A model generated the notes under the pieces. It was not told the DNA's origin and did not search any database. It saw nothing but the letters and a program-made list of their open reading frames with translations. A stretch of DNA of 64,000 nt from Diplonema japonicum (taxonomy: Eukaryota > Euglenozoa > Diplonemea > Diplonemida > Diplonemidae): positions 186,001 through 250,000 of the forward strand of contig OZ025676.1 of NCBI GenBank assembly GCA_964019335.1, in the 5' to 3' direction. Every line of letters starts with the position of its first letter. Position 1 is the first letter of the stretch. Position numbers and translations under genes: made by a program. Of the stretch, positions 30,835-40,267 are shown in pieces.

Positions 30835-31056
30835 ATGACTTTGGTTGCTTATAAACCGCCTGGCGTACAAGCAACTGCAGGCACAGCCTACTTGATTACA
30901 GGGGGTGCTCCTCTGCCGAGCAGTAGCTTCTTCTGCGTTCCGCGCTGTGTCCTTAATGCGTGCGGTGTACAACTCAACCCTAGCCGGGGCGCCCCGGGTA
31001 ACCAAGATCACCCTGAGCATCTGCAATACATTCTTCCACTCGGGCGCTACCGGTGA
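30835..31056 (+). CDS. Small unknown protein, MTLVAYKPPG family, intact copy
   Basis: An ATG at 30835 after an A-rich leader opens a 73-residue frame starting MTLVAYKPPGVQATAGTAYL and continuing GAPGNQDHPEHLQYIL to a TAA. It lies on the plus strand, opposite to all confident host genes. A diverged copy is at 5240-5467 on the other strand, and a weaker relative is at 35092-35192. The conserved leader and reading frame suggest a real small gene, but the middle (SSSFFCVPRCVLNACGVQ) is absent from the other copy and could be an unspliced insert. I do not recognise the family. It may instead be a dispersed repeat. Confidence 0.4.
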   Translation: MTLVAYKPPGVQATAGTAYLITGGAPLPSSSFFCVPRCVLNACGVQLNPSRGAPGNQDHPEHLQYILPLGRYR

Positions 31057-31540
31057 TGACCGACGAGGAGGTCAACAGCGAACAACACATCTGATGTTTT
31101 TCTTATATTTCCATGTTATCCCCACCACCTAAAAAGAGAGAGAGAGAAAAAAAGAAACAAAGCGAGGAAAGAGAAAAAAAATAAGGTATCAAAGAAAGGA
31201 TTAAGAGAGGGGGAAAATAGAAGAAATGTAGTTGGTGTTTTGATTACTTTTTCTTTTTTTATATTCTCATTCATTCTTGTTTTGGCACATTACAGGGGGA
31301 GTGGGCGGGGGGGAAAACAAAGTAAAAAAAAAAAAAAAAAAAAAAAAAGAAGGGTGGGGAACATCTAAGAGATTCAAAAAAAAAAATCCAAGAATTTTTT
31401 TTTTATTTTTTGAATCAATTTTTTTTTTTTTTTAAATTTCTGGTGAACAACAACAAAAAAAAAGAGAAGATAAAAAAAAACTTTTTTGGTAGACAAGTTA
31501 TATTTTCCATTCCTTTTTTTTTTTTTTTTCAATCTCAATC
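31057..31540. other. A/T-rich spacer
   Basis: A runs (31323-31348) and T runs between the small plus-strand frame and LC8 copy B. Nothing else was seen. Confidence 0.6.
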
Positions 31541-31810
31541 TCATCCACTTTTAAATAGTAGAATGGCAACTTGACCAAGATAGAAGTATATAAAGTGCTT
31601 GGTCTCGTGAGTCACATAAGAACCAAAGTTCCTTCCCACGATGCAGTGCCATGTGGGGTTGTACCTCTTGTCGAACTCCTTCTTGATGAACGCCGCAATG
31701 TCCTTCTCGATGTTGAACTTCTCAAGCGCCTGGGTGGCACACTCGATGGCGTCGCTCTGCATGTCCTCAGACATGTCTGCGTTCTTGATAACTGCCTTGC
31801 GCTCAGTCAT
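31541..31810 (-). CDS. DYNLL: Dynein light chain LC8, copy B
   Basis: Single exon encoding the same 89 residues as copy A, including [19 protein letters not shown]. The two coding regions differ only at three third positions (Asp GAT/GAC, His CAT/CAC, Lys AAG/AAA). The 5' leaders differ, and only a short piece of 3' flank is shared (ATGAGATTG after the stop), so the duplicated unit is little more than the coding region. Recent duplication or gene conversion would explain this. The leader is again A-rich right up to the ATG. Confidence 0.96.
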   Translation of the reverse strand: MTERKAVIKNADMSEDMQSDAIECATQALEKFNIEKDIAAFIKKEFDKRYNPTWHCIVGRNFGSYVTHETKHFIYFYLGQVAILLFKSG

Positions 31811-31925
31811 TTTTTTTTATTCTCTTTTTTTTTTTATATCTGCGATAAAAAATTTTCAATGACAACAAAAAGCTTTTTTTAACAAAAAAAAATACTCTAA
31901 AAATCTATTAAAATCTACAACATGT

Positions 31926-34847
31926 CTAAGGCCTTGGTATCATTACGGACCCATGCCCCGATCTTGACATTCTTCGGAGACCGTCGTTTTCTACCTCAAG
32001 TTTTTTGATGTAGTCCTTTAGCATGTGCTTTTCGTGCTCAATCTGCTGCAGCAGCCTTCTTGTGTCGCCTAACTTCGCCCAATCCACCTTCATCGCCTTC
32101 AGCTTCTCCTTCATCTTCTCGTACCGAGCCTCTAGCTTCCGCACGTCTGCTGCCGTGTTAGGATCCATTCGGGCTGTGTCTATTGCTGCTCGTTTTCTCT
32201 TGTGCTCCAATACCCTAACAGGGTGTGACTTCATGATGCCCCCACTGTGGATCCTCTCGCTGCATACCGTGCAGAGTCTCGCCCTGCACAGGGCGCAGCT
32301 CACTTCTGCCCTCCTTTGCACGCAGTCTTCACACGCCGCTCCGGTGGTCTGTTGCTCCGCTGGGCGTTGTGTTTGTTGGAGATCTCCTTCTTCCTTTTCG
32401 ATTTCCTTCAACATCCGTTTCCTCTGCTCGTCTGCGTACCTGCCCAGCGCGTCGTCCCTTTCGTTGTACGCCTCTTTCACAAGACCCTGCGACTCCACCG
32501 CCGCTTGTGCCAGTGCATCAAGCTCGCGTTGCATCTCGTCCTGCTTCTCCAGCATGATCGCGAGCTCCGACGTGTGCCGTGTCTCAGTTGCATCCATCCT
32601 GTCTCTTGTGATGTCCAGTACTTCGTGTATCCCGCGCTGTGCCAGTGCTTGTTCCAGCCTGGCCGATGCTCGCTCCGCGTCCTCCTTGCACCTGTTCATC
32701 CATTCCGAGAGGGTGTTCGACGCCAGCATGTGTTCGAAACTGTAGAACGTTCCATCACTCGTGCTGCCGTCCAGCTTCAGGACAGCCCCGGGCGGTAGCA
32801 AGAAACTGTTGTCGTTCGGGTAGGCGGAGATGGGCTGCAAAGCAACACCGTAGCGCACGTCGCTGACGATGCCCGAGGGGGCCGTGGACTGCTTGAGGGA
32901 GCATTGCAAGGGTGCCATGGTGACGCCTTCGCTGAAGCATTCTGGGCCATGGAACACCACCCTCCCTGCGGAGCCGTTGGTGTGGGGCTTGTGGGACAAT
33001 GCTGTCAGGAGGCCTATCACCTTCAGCCAAGGGCGCACACTGCTGAGGGACTTCTCATCGGCACCGCCTGCGACAAGTGCTGTCATCGCAGAAGCCACGG
33101 CATTGCTGATGCATGGGTTCCTTGCGTTTTCGTTGTACTTCTGCCATGCGCCGTAGTTGCTATACTGCGGTACAGCGCCGTGTAGCATCAGCAGGTCCAC
33201 GTCGGGTGCCGTCATCGTGAAGAGCCTCAGCAACACCAGCTCCATGAGGTTCAGCCCAGGGAAGGGCGGCGTACTGCCTCGCACCGCACGAGCCGCCTCT
33301 GCAATCACTGCAAAGGCGTCGACACCCTCGACAGGCACCAGGTGGCCCAGCAGCTCGTCGAGTACATCGCCCTCCTTCGCCCCCCACTCCTTCCCCAGGT
33401 TCAATAAGATATCCTTTGTTGTGCTCATGTCTGTGATCGCAGAGGCGTTGGGTGTTCCGGGGTACAGATCTGGGCACCTGTCTTTGTAGGTCATGGTGGC
33501 TGCTTGTGTGACGAGCCCCTGCTGCGTCTTGGTCAGACCAGTGGCATCGCCACTGACAGGCACAGGGTGGTCTCCCTTCAACTTCAAGATGCCGTTCCTC
33601 AAACCCTCGTTGATGTCGCACAGAAGGTCCCTGCTGCCAGTGAGCTCTACAATGAGCATGTGGTCGTTGGTGGCAGGAAGCGGTGCTGGAGGTGTGTCCT
33701 CACCTTCCGCATGCTGGGGCTCCTTCGGCTCAGGTAGGGCAGACCTCCCTAGCTCAAGCTCGAACTTCATATCGGAGTACTGCAGTGCCACATCACGGAT
33801 TTCGCTGCTCAGGCGCGTTGCTTGGAGGAGTGCCTCGTACTTGACCTTCAGGAGGTCGTTTTTCGCAGCAAGATCGGCTTTCACCTTCGCAAGCTCACTT
33901 TCCAGACCTTGGATCGCGACGAGGTGCTGCGCAAGGAGCCTGTCCTTGTCGGCAGAGTCGGTGGTGGTGGTGTTCTGCTTCTCGTTCACCACTTTGATCT
34001 CATTCACCAGCACGTCGATCGTCTGCTCCAGTTTCTCTCTGTCGGCCTTCAATTCCTGCACTGCGGCTTCCTTGTCTGCTTTGGCGTCTAGCACGCGTTG
34101 CTCCGTAGCTTGCAGTTCTTTCTTTAGCTCACCCACCTCCTCGACGACCTTCTTGCACTCCTCGACACCCTTGTCGAGCCACTCCTTCAGCGCGTCCTTC
34201 TCTTTTTTCAAGGCTTCGATCTCCTCGTCCCTCTGGTCGATCACCCGTTGCAGCTCTGCTTCCCTTTCCTGCAGCACCGCTTCCCTGTTCTGGAGCTCCA
34301 TTGCCGTGTTCCTGTAGTGCTCGTTGAGGCGCTGCTTCTCGCGTTCGAACTCTTCCTTTTGATTCGCGATGTTCTGGTAGAGCTTCGCCCGTTGTTCCTC
34401 CTTGAGCATCTCGAACTGTCGGTGCATGTCCTGCGTGCGGTTCTGGAAGGGTACCAGCTCGCTGTGCAGCTTTTTGTTCTCCTCCTTCAGCTTCTTATTC
34501 TCGTCTTTTTCGGATTCAAGATGTGCGCTCAAAGTGTTGAGGGTCTGCTGAAGCACCATCATCTGATCCTCATACTGTGCATGTGCTTGAGCCTGCGTCG
34601 AGTCCGGAGCTGCAGGGGTAGCAAAGTGTATCTGAGTTGCTGGAGCGGTTTGGGGTGTAGTTGCTGGGACAGCTTTGGGAGACCTCCACATCTGTGGTGG
34701 CAACGAAGTCATTGGAGGAGGCCCCACGTTAGGGCCTGCCAGCTTGAAGGGATCGTAGGCGACTGCACCCTTACGTCCTGTCGGGAAAGCCATGGTATCC
34801 TCCCCCCCTTCCTGTGTGGATATGTTTACATTGTTGTAATGTGGCAA
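31926..34847 (-). CDS. Coiled-coil protein with ADP-ribosyltransferase-like domain and B-box
   Basis: Single exon, 973 residues. A Pro/Thr-rich head (about 1-85) precedes a long coiled coil (about 90-390; KDENKKLKEENKKLHSEL). A globular region (about 400-720) follows. Its second half resembles the R-S-E class of mono-ADP-ribosyltransferases: a conserved Arg in GRVVFHGPECFSEG (about 632) and YGVALQPISAYPNDNSFLL then PPG (about 665-685), which fits the usual strand before the ExE motif. Here NDN replaces the acidic ExE, so catalysis is doubtful. A B-box zinc finger follows (about 836-876; CEDCVQRRAEVSC, CRARLCTVCSERIH, SHPVRV), then a final coiled coil. The role may be a scaffold at the cytoskeleton or a ubiquitin-related complex; this is inference. 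The ART assignment is from motif shape only. Confidence 0.65.
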   Translation of the reverse strand: MPHYNNVNISTQEGGEDTMAFPTGRKGAVAYDPFKLAGPNVGPPPMTSLPPQMWRSPKAVPATTPQTAPATQIHFATPAAPDSTQAQAHAQYEDQMMVLQQTLNTLSAHLESEKDENKKLKEENKKLHSELVPFQNRTQDMHRQFEMLKEEQRAKLYQNIANQKEEFEREKQRLNEHYRNTAMELQNREAVLQEREAELQRVIDQRDEEIEALKKEKDALKEWLDKGVEECKKVVEEVGELKKELQATEQRVLDAKADKEAAVQELKADREKLEQTIDVLVNEIKVVNEKQNTTTTDSADKDRLLAQHLVAIQGLESELAKVKADLAAKNDLLKVKYEALLQATRLSSEIRDVALQYSDMKFELELGRSALPEPKEPQHAEGEDTPPAPLPATNDHMLIVELTGSRDLLCDINEGLRNGILKLKGDHPVPVSGDATGLTKTQQGLVTQAATMTYKDRCPDLYPGTPNASAITDMSTTKDILLNLGKEWGAKEGDVLDELLGHLVPVEGVDAFAVIAEAARAVRGSTPPFPGLNLMELVLLRLFTMTAPDVDLLMLHGAVPQYSNYGAWQKYNENARNPCISNAVASAMTALVAGGADEKSLSSVRPWLKVIGLLTALSHKPHTNGSAGRVVFHGPECFSEGVTMAPLQCSLKQSTAPSGIVSDVRYGVALQPISAYPNDNSFLLPPGAVLKLDGSTSDGTFYSFEHMLASNTLSEWMNRCKEDAERASARLEQALAQRGIHEVLDITRDRMDATETRHTSELAIMLEKQDEMQRELDALAQAAVESQGLVKEAYNERDDALGRYADEQRKRMLKEIEKEEGDLQQTQRPAEQQTTGAACEDCVQRRAEVSCALCRARLCTVCSERIHSGGIMKSHPVRVLEHKRKRAAIDTARMDPNTAADVRKLEARYEKMKEKLKAMKVDWAKLGDTRRLLQQIEHEKHMLKDYIKKLEVENDGLRRMSRSGHGSVMIPRP

Positions 34848-35091
34848 GATGGGTCAAGCAAGAGGAAAAAAAAAAAAAAAAGAAAGGGGGAAAGAAAAAA
34901 AAAACTGCTGTCCTTTTTTCCCCTCCCATTTTTTTTTTTTTTTTTTTTTTGTATTGTTCGATGTAGTTTTTTTTTTTATTGTATGAGAAATGGGTGAAAA
35001 AAAAAGGAGGAGCAAGAGTAAATTTCTTTAAAAAAAAAAGGGGGGGTAAAAAAAAGTCAAAAAAAGGGGTACTTTTGATTTCTTTTTTTTT

Positions 35092-35192
35092 TTATTCTCT
35101 CCGTTGTCCCCTTTTTTGTTGTTTCTTCGTCGCACCATCACTAATCTCAAGCTTTACAGCGGTAGCACCAGGTTTGTAAGCCACAACAAAAA
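35092..35192 (-). other. Possible third relative of the MTLVAYKPPG family
   Basis: The minus strand reads VVAYKPGATAVKLEISDGAT and ends at a TAA at 35094-35092. The opening VAYKP-G-A matches the small family at 5467 and 30835, but similarity fades after about 12 residues. No ATG is seen; the frame opens directly from a T run. It may be a last exon or a chance match. Confidence 0.25.
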
Positions 35193-35353
35193 AAAGGGGG
35201 GGAGCGGGGAGGAAGAAGGGAGAAAGAAAGGGAAAACACTCCAGCAGAAAACCTGAATTTTGTACTTTGTTTTGTTCCTTTTTTTCTTTTTTTTTTTTTT
35301 TTTTTGCTTTCCTTTTCTTTTTTTCCGTATTCAATTCACAAGAGTTTCTTTTT

Positions 35354-36387
35354 ATATATGAGCTCGTCCGGAAGAAAATGTCAACAAATGACCCTCCTAT
35401 GCGGCGGAAAACCCCCGTTAAATTTCTAAGTAAAAAAGTAGTCCGACACCACTTTGTGTGCAGAAATGCAGTCTAAGCTTGAACACCATATAGGTCAAAA
35501 TGCTCGCCGTTTGTTTTATTTTTAAAACGCACGTGCAAAAACATGTTTTTTAGAATGGTTTTTGGCAAACGATTCAATTTGGAAGTTACAAATAACCCAG
35601 ACTCCATTTTTTATTTTCGTTTTCCCGTGAAAAGTGACAGGAGGAACAGACGCAGACTGAAAATCTGTGAAACCTTTGGGGTCATTTTGGGTGGGCTGGA
35701 CTCTAAATCACTATTAAAATGGGGTGGGGAGAACTTACCCCACAGTGCCATTTTGGCCTATTTAAGGCTAAAATCCCTTTAAAACCCCTTAAAAAGCAAA
35801 ATTTTCACTTTTAAAGTATTATGAGTGCAAAAGAAAAGGAAAAACCTCAGCAGATGGGTTGAGAATGAAAGTTTGACCCCAAAGATACCAATGTCGAAGC
35901 TCTGCATAAGCAGGCAAGTGTTAAGAATTGGTTTTTCTGAAAAAGGCCAAAATCCCTTAGGAACCCCTTGAAAAAGCCAAAAAATAGGGTGTAAAAAACC
36001 GGATTTTCGGGGGCTATGCCATATATTTTTCGCTAAGTACTTTTAACAGTAACCCGACCCTGGGTTGTACCCAGGGGTCACAAGTGCGCTTGATCACCAA
36101 TTTTATGCACCCTAGATGCTGCATTTTAAGCAATAAAATTGCATTTTAAACATTTTTCGGCGTTTTTCTGACCTCTATTTTTCGCTTCCCGGGGGCAGCC
36201 GATTGCAAAGCCTGCCACCCTCATGGCAAAACAAGCATCGCAATTGAAAGAACGGCGTCATGTACACCATAAATGTCATCTTCCTATGGTTGCATGCTGC
36301 CCTTTTTTTGCTCAAATAATCAAAACAAGAAATTTTCGGAGGTACCCAAAAAAGTGTTGACATTTTCGTCCGGACGAGCTCATATAT
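35354..36387. mobile_element. Terminal-inverted-repeat DNA element, about 1.03 kb
   Basis: The ends, 35354-35386 and 36355-36387, are a 33-base inverted repeat with one mismatch. It starts ATATATGAGCTCGTCCGGA and ends AAATGTCAACA. The interior lacks the homopolymers of the surrounding spacer and has ordinary composition. It includes two similar internal pieces around 35755-35810 and 35945-35990 (AAATCCCTT... then CCCCTT). No frame longer than about 80 codons and no recognisable transposase is present, so it is a non-autonomous MITE-like element. The target duplication cannot be defined, because the flanks are T/A-rich (TA or TATA is possible). It lacks TTAA ends and is unrelated to the piggyBac remnants. 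Confidence 0.8.
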
Positions 36388-36542
36388 TTTTTTTTCTATT
36401 TCCTCTTTTTTTTTTTTCTTTGTTTTGTTTTTTTGTTTGACTTTTTTTTTTCTTTCCCCCCTTCTTTCAATGGGGTGTTATCAACATATATAAAAATAAA
36501 CAAAAAAAAACACAACAAAAAAAACTGTTCTTCTAGGCATGC

Positions 36543-36583
<41 letters not shown>

Positions 36584-36797
36584 GCTCACCAGCAGTAATT
36601 TCTGAAGAGTCAAATAAAAGAAAAAAACGCAACCTGTAACCCTTCATTTCTTAATCATATAAAAAGTCGAAGAGAAAAAAAATCTTTTTTTTTGGGGGGA
36701 GGAGAGGGAGTAGTTGGGGGGAACACAAAAAAAAAAAAAAAAAAAAAACACAGCGGCAATCCTTAAAATAAACTTTTTTCTTTTTTTTTTTCCCCGT
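36388..36797. other. A/T-rich spacer
   Basis: T and A runs, including 38 T at 36544-36581, between the TIR element and the transporter stop. No gene was seen. Confidence 0.6.
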
Positions 36798-39700
36798 CTA
36801 ATCGATTTTTTTCCGGTCCATCCCGCCAGAAGACGGTGCAGGGGCAGGGGCAGAGACACCCTCCCAAAAGTACAACAAACATTTATACTGGGGATACGCC
36901 CGGGCAGGTGCTATATTACAAACACCCCATCGAACATTCGCAGCATATCCCTTCTCAACACGCGATCGATTCGCTTCAGCTTGAACGGCATCCAGCGTCC
37001 GATGGATCGGCGCCAACTGTTTAAGAGTTTGACCCATCGCTTTTGCAGGCACCAATGTAAGGAAAGCCAAACTGTTGGTGTCCCTAGAAAAACCTGGCGC
37101 GCCGCTTAGTACAATCGGAGTGTTTCTAATACCACCAAGCAAGGTGTCCTTCCCACCACCGCTTCGATCGCTGAACACCAACGGATGCCCACCTGCACTG
37201 TTAAATGTATTGTAATGCGTGACCGTAAGAGCGACAAGCCCTTCACTATCCAGCGCTCTCTCAGAACAAAAAACCCTTTCACCATCTTCATCTTTATATG
37301 ACAACGTGTGCAGGCCGTGGAAGTACAGCGCAAGAACAAGCCCCATTGCGGAGATAAACAACGGTACGGTAATCACAATGCTCCATTTTCCCTTGATGAT
37401 CGACGAACCTTGGCTGGCAAAGACGATGATGATGATGAGCAACATACTGCTCATCAAGCTGTACCCGAAGGTCTTGAGGTACACCAAACGGGATATTATT
37501 CTATCTTCAATGTACAGCTTTCTGTCGGAAAACGTCACGCTTTCATGTTCCGGGTGGGTTAGGCGTTTTTCGCGATGTTGTAGAGCGGTGTCGCTGTTCG
37601 CTCGTTCTTCGTGAAGCCATTCCAGCACCGTGTGGAGAACATCATCCGCTCGTTCAGGACAGTCAGGCGCGATAACATGTGTAGCAACGGCAGGGAGGAT
37701 CTTCTCAGTGAAGGTTGACAACGATCTCCTCCCGAGGACCCCAAACAACATCAACGATTTCCCCTGCACCGGAACACACTTCTCTCTAAACCCTGGTATG
37801 CATCTTCTTACAAAATACACCATCCCGCTTACAGCCAAGGACACACCGCTTACCAACAGTGTTATCGGTAATATTACAATTGAAAATACCCCATGGATCA
37901 AACCCTTAACCGCGCTTACCGACCGTCCGTCGAGCACAGTGTGGGCCACCCATGGTGGGATGTTGGCTTCGGGGAATTCCTCCATGGCGAATTTCAAGAC
38001 AGAAATGGGGACTCTTGTCAATGGGTGGACCAAGTAGGGAAGCCTGAACAAATGCTGTCCGTGTGTTGTGGGGACCAATGTTCCCAACCATTCGTCGGAG
38101 ATGTACTTCGGCAGTACTATTGACGCGAGGTTTTGAACCTTTGAGATCTCACCTTGAACACGTTCGGAGCATGCGTCTTGAAGTTGGAAAACAAGGCTTT
38201 CGACAGCTTCACGATCGCAGTCTTGCGTTCGCGTCATTTTCTGGTTGAACTCGGTGAGGCTTTTTTGGATTTTCGTGCGGCTGTGTTGGTCCAGCCCACT
38301 TCTTTCGGCAACCTGCTGGTTTCCGATAGAGTACGACGACATTGAAGCTGGCCGACCGTCTATGTCGGGAACGCCTTTTTTGAGATTGTTCAGCATGACA
38401 AGCTCACCCGAGTCCGTGACCTGAAACTTCGATTTAATATAATACGACAGCAAACAGGTCAGCGTCGGGAGGATAAAAAAGAAGAACGAGATCAGCTCGG
38501 AAACCTGCGGCTTCTGCGGGATGTACTTCGGGTTCCCTGTTCCGTTGTACGAGAGGTAATTCGCGCATTCCACGGAGTTGATGTCTGGGATGACGGGGAT
38601 CGCGTCTTTGCAGATTTCACGGGGCTCGCGGTACCATATTTGGATTAAAGCCAAGGGCATTGCTTCTGCGATCAACGAAACCGCCTTGGGAATGAAAGTT
38701 TTCATCATCGAGAATTTTGTAGTGTGTGCGTCCAACTGTTCCGACTCCTCAGCAAGCGTCAACGGTTCATCAGTACGAGAAAGCCACGTCTCTGACGCGA
38801 TAAGAAACAGTAAAATCGTGTCTGTCATAAACTCCCCACCGATCGGAAGCCCATTAATGAAACACAGAAACCAGAACAGTCTGTTATCCCCACGGCCGAC
38901 AAACACCATCAAACCGTTCGTAACCGCCGACGACAAGTTGAACAATAACCAGTTTCGGTACACATTTCGATTCCCGTACCGGTCCTTTTCCCGTTCCAGT
39001 TTCTTCTGCCAGAAGACGTTCCCCACGATGGCGCCCACGATGACGAAAAAAACACCGATCACAGCGACGTTCGACGCTTTGCATTCAAAGGAGCTCTTCG
39101 GGTACCCGCTTTCAAAACCTTCATCGTCAATGTACTTTGCGTTGATGGGGTCTTCATACGCGGCGCAGCCTTTTGCCATTTCCGGTTCAACTTTGTGACG
39201 AACGAACCACATGAGGAGATTCTTCATGAGAGTAACGGTGAGCTGATCGCACATCCACGCGCCGATGAGCTGGCGAAAGTAAGGATTGTTGTAAGATGAC
39301 GTGAGCATCTCGCTGAATTGTTGTAAAAATGTTGATTTTCGAAGAGCGGCTTGTAAAGCGGGGGATATTGTGGAGTTTTTGTAGCCATTAAGGACACCGA
39401 CGAACGCGACGTTGATGACGATGTGGATAATGCCGAACAGAATGGCGCAGACAAGATTGGTGACCGGTTTCAAACCAGCCATTACACCGTCTTCAGGTCC
39501 CATTTCGTTGTCGGTAGCGTCCATGATGGTCCCGACGATGAGCGTGACGAATCCCATGACAAGGATTCCGACAACTTTCATCATGGATCCGATCCGCAGC
39601 CCGTCGTTGTGGTGCGCCTCGTCGAGAATTCTCTGCGACTTCAACATTGTTCCGAGGGTTGTTGTCGGTGTGCCTGTTAACGTGTCACCTATGAAGAAAA

Positions 39701-40202
39701 CAACGTAAGCAATCGCGTACTGCAACAACACACGGTCTCGTCCTAGCGCCGGGTCGATGGGTTTGAATGGGATGAATATAAAGATAAATGCGATGGCTTG
39801 AATAACAGAGCCTAGAACAGCGATTTTCCCGATGGTGTGCATTGTGCATTTTCGTAGGTAGCAAGCCATCATTGGATCAGTTAGAACATCAATGCATTTT
39901 GAGAAAGTTACAATTAAGGCCACTTCGCCCGGTACTAAATTTACTGCGGTGTACCATTGGGTCGCGAAGACGGCGATCCAGGCAGGCATGGCGAAGGAGC
40001 CGAACAGCTGTGTTGCGGACCATAGGTACACCACCCATTTCATGTGGCGTTTAACGTCTTCGTCTTTCATTCCCCGGTATTTTATGTTTGTTTCTTCTGT
40101 TTTCTGGGCGGATGGTGTCTCACCGATTGCGCCGTCGGAAAAGTCTTCTTCCCTTCTTCTTCGAAGGGGTGTGGGGTTGATTGTTGTTGCGGTGTGCATC
40201 AT
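36798..40202 (-). CDS. MFS transporter of the GPH/MFS_2 type with long C-terminal membrane extension
   Basis: Single exon, 1134 residues. A cytosolic N-terminus (about 1-60) precedes a 12-TM MFS body (about 60-600). It opens YLWSATQLFGSFAMPAWIAV and contains FSKCIDVLTDPMMACYL, the conserved D-P motif of the glycoside-pentoside-hexuronide:cation symporter group. An extra acidic loop follows (GFESGYPKSSFEC). Beyond the transporter, about 500 residues contain further hydrophobic helices near 774-800 (ILPITLLVSGVSLAVSGMVYF), 916-932 and 939-963 (WSIVITVPLFISAMGLVLAL), and a soluble tail. Related protist genes exist, but I do not recognise this tail. Substrate unknown; a sugar or other small metabolite with a cation is the family expectation. 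Start: the first ATG after a T/A run on the opposite strand. Confidence 0.8.
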   Translation of the reverse strand: MMHTATTINPTPLRRRREEDFSDGAIGETPSAQKTEETNIKYRGMKDEDVKRHMKWVVYLWSATQLFGSFAMPAWIAVFATQWYTAVNLVPGEVALIVTFSKCIDVLTDPMMACYLRKCTMHTIGKIAVLGSVIQAIAFIFIFIPFKPIDPALGRDRVLLQYAIAYVVFFIGDTLTGTPTTTLGTMLKSQRILDEAHHNDGLRIGSMMKVVGILVMGFVTLIVGTIMDATDNEMGPEDGVMAGLKPVTNLVCAILFGIIHIVINVAFVGVLNGYKNSTISPALQAALRKSTFLQQFSEMLTSSYNNPYFRQLIGAWMCDQLTVTLMKNLLMWFVRHKVEPEMAKGCAAYEDPINAKYIDDEGFESGYPKSSFECKASNVAVIGVFFVIVGAIVGNVFWQKKLEREKDRYGNRNVYRNWLLFNLSSAVTNGLMVFVGRGDNRLFWFLCFINGLPIGGEFMTDTILLFLIASETWLSRTDEPLTLAEESEQLDAHTTKFSMMKTFIPKAVSLIAEAMPLALIQIWYREPREICKDAIPVIPDINSVECANYLSYNGTGNPKYIPQKPQVSELISFFFFILPTLTCLLSYYIKSKFQVTDSGELVMLNNLKKGVPDIDGRPASMSSYSIGNQQVAERSGLDQHSRTKIQKSLTEFNQKMTRTQDCDREAVESLVFQLQDACSERVQGEISKVQNLASIVLPKYISDEWLGTLVPTTHGQHLFRLPYLVHPLTRVPISVLKFAMEEFPEANIPPWVAHTVLDGRSVSAVKGLIHGVFSIVILPITLLVSGVSLAVSGMVYFVRRCIPGFREKCVPVQGKSLMLFGVLGRRSLSTFTEKILPAVATHVIAPDCPERADDVLHTVLEWLHEERANSDTALQHREKRLTHPEHESVTFSDRKLYIEDRIISRLVYLKTFGYSLMSSMLLIIIIVFASQGSSIIKGKWSIVITVPLFISAMGLVLALYFHGLHTLSYKDEDGERVFCSERALDSEGLVALTVTHYNTFNSAGGHPLVFSDRSGGGKDTLLGGIRNTPIVLSGAPGFSRDTNSLAFLTLVPAKAMGQTLKQLAPIHRTLDAVQAEANRSRVEKGYAANVRWGVCNIAPARAYPQYKCLLYFWEGVSAPAPAPSSGGMDRKKID

Positions 40203-40228
40203 GTTGCAACCCCTCCTCCCCCCGCCCC

Positions 40229-40267
<39 letters not shown>

